Assembly: GCA_030606525.1 (NCBI GenBank)
Contig: JAUWGG010000063.1
Span: 1 to 6,428 of the forward strand
Reading direction: 5' to 3'
From: Methanobacteriota archaeon
GTDB taxonomy: Archaea > Thermoplasmatota > Thermoplasmata > JAUWGG01
Length of the DNA stretch: 6,428 nucleotides
Numbering within the stretch: the stretch's first letter is position 1; each line of letters starts with the position of its first letter. The notes below the pieces were generated by a model. It ran no database searches. It had not been told where the DNA came from and was given only the letters and a program-made list of their open reading frames with translations. The position numbers were made by a program, and so were the translations under genes. Shown piece after piece: positions 6,334 to 6,428 of the stretch.

Positions 6334-6348
6334 TCACTGAGTGATAAT

Positions 6349-6428
6349 ATGAAAAAAGAAATATATAAAAGTATACTGGAGATGGGTGAAAGTACTGTTC
6401 GCTCTCATCCCACCTCTAAAGAGTGTGG
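6349..6428 (+). CDS. Possible start of an unidentified gene, open to the window edge
   Basis: From ATG 6349 the frame stays open for 26 codons to the edge, beginning MKKEIYKSILEMGESTVR. GTGAT at 6341-6345 lies three bases upstream and resembles the site before polB. A second in-frame ATG is at 6382. I do not recognise the protein, and 26 open codons can occur by chance. The second IS-like right end at 6401-6428 overlaps it, which argues for non-coding DNA unless that hairpin is fortuitous. Confidence 0.25.
   Translation, partial: MKKEIYKSILEMGESTVRSHPTSKEC
6361..6371 (+). promoter_or_regulatory. TATA-like box
   Basis: ATATATAAAAG is a good archaeal TATA-like sequence. It would place a transcription start near 6392-6396, giving a plus-strand transcript that runs out of the window. 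It lies inside the possible ORF starting at 6349, so this box and that start codon are unlikely both to be real as drawn. Confidence 0.35.
6401..6428 (-). mobile_element. Second IS200/IS605-type right-end-like hairpin, cut by window edge
   Basis: The plus strand reads CTCATCCC, then a hairpin with arms CCCAC-CTC and GAG-(T)-GTGG around a TAAA loop, ending at the last base. The CATCCC...CTAAAG...GGG layout resembles another common type of tnpB-element right end seen from outside. It differs in flanking sequence from the end at 6172-6203, so it is not a copy of it. If correct, a minus-strand tnpB or its remnant should lie just beyond 6428. It could instead be the left-end hairpin of the same relic. 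Confidence 0.4.

Larger units (their letters stand above)
6153..6335 (+). repeat. Imperfect inverted repeat closing around the tnpB relic
   Basis: GATGGGTATGG (6153-6163) can pair with CCCTATCCATC (6325-6335) over eleven positions with one G-U pair and one mismatch when read as plus-strand RNA. The arms bracket the tnpB relic and its right end almost exactly. On the minus strand the same arms pair less well, with an A-C and a G-A opposition. Chance similarity cannot be excluded. Confidence 0.4.
6172..6335 (-). ncRNA. Candidate omega-RNA-like relic
   Basis: In TnpB systems the guide scaffold RNA is transcribed from the tnpB 3' end through the right end, with the guide immediately outside. This segment retains that layout on the minus strand: a hairpin GAGC/GCTC with a three-base loop (6268-6278), a six-pair hairpin GAGCCA/TGGCTC (6218-6239), then the right-end hairpin (6180-6203). 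The guide position would be 6171 down to 6152, reading GCAGCATACCATACCCATCC. Expression is unproven and no nuclease gene is present in the window, so this may be pure debris. Confidence 0.3.

Noticed and set aside
6153..6335. RNase P RNA, SRP RNA or tRNA in the structured 3' region
   Set aside because: None of the conserved cores of RNase P RNA or the SRP RNA domain is visible and no tRNA cloverleaf can be drawn; the TnpB-like C-terminal codons and right-end hairpin explain the segment better.
1..6428. CRISPR array, toxin-antitoxin pair or phage genes
   Set aside because: There are no spaced direct repeats and no small paired ORFs or phage motifs; the only repeats are within the TPR gene and the right-end hairpins.

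Overview
The window looks like chromosomal DNA of an archaeon, most likely a euryarchaeon. The evidence is an archaeal-type family B DNA polymerase, an archaeal/fungal Ygr210-type GTPase, TATA-box-like promoters at archaeal spacing, and tightly packed moderately AT-rich genes. The transposon remnant at the right end recalls IS200/IS605-type elements common in methanogens and related lineages. I cannot name the species.

Layout. Positions 1-649 hold the N-terminal two thirds of a DUF1611-family P-loop protein on the minus strand, cut by the window edge. A 114-bp divergent intergenic region (650-763) carries two back-to-back TATA-like boxes. Three plus-strand genes follow: a 570-residue TPR protein with a central zinc ribbon (764-2476), a Ygr210/YchF-like Obg-family GTPase with a TGS domain (2534-3727), and a complete proofreading PolB (3732-6095). 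GTPase and polymerase are four bases apart and probably co-transcribed. The TPR gene lies 57 bp upstream and may or may not belong to the same unit.

The last 333 bases (6096-6428) hold no confident intact gene. They contain a decayed minus-strand 3' end of an IS200/IS605-type tnpB with its right-end hairpin, which is the region that encodes omega-RNA in such elements. A second, different right-end-like hairpin is cut by the window edge. A TATA-like box and a short ORF open to the edge lie between them.

Functionally the window joins housekeeping information processing (replicative polymerase, translation-type GTPase) with a scaffold protein and a metabolic P-loop protein of uncertain role. 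Nothing in the three large genes forms a clearly new system. The least ordinary signals are the tnpB/omega-RNA relic, the two internal duplications in the TPR gene, the NKxD and Cys/His features of the GTPase, and the polymerase C-terminal tail.
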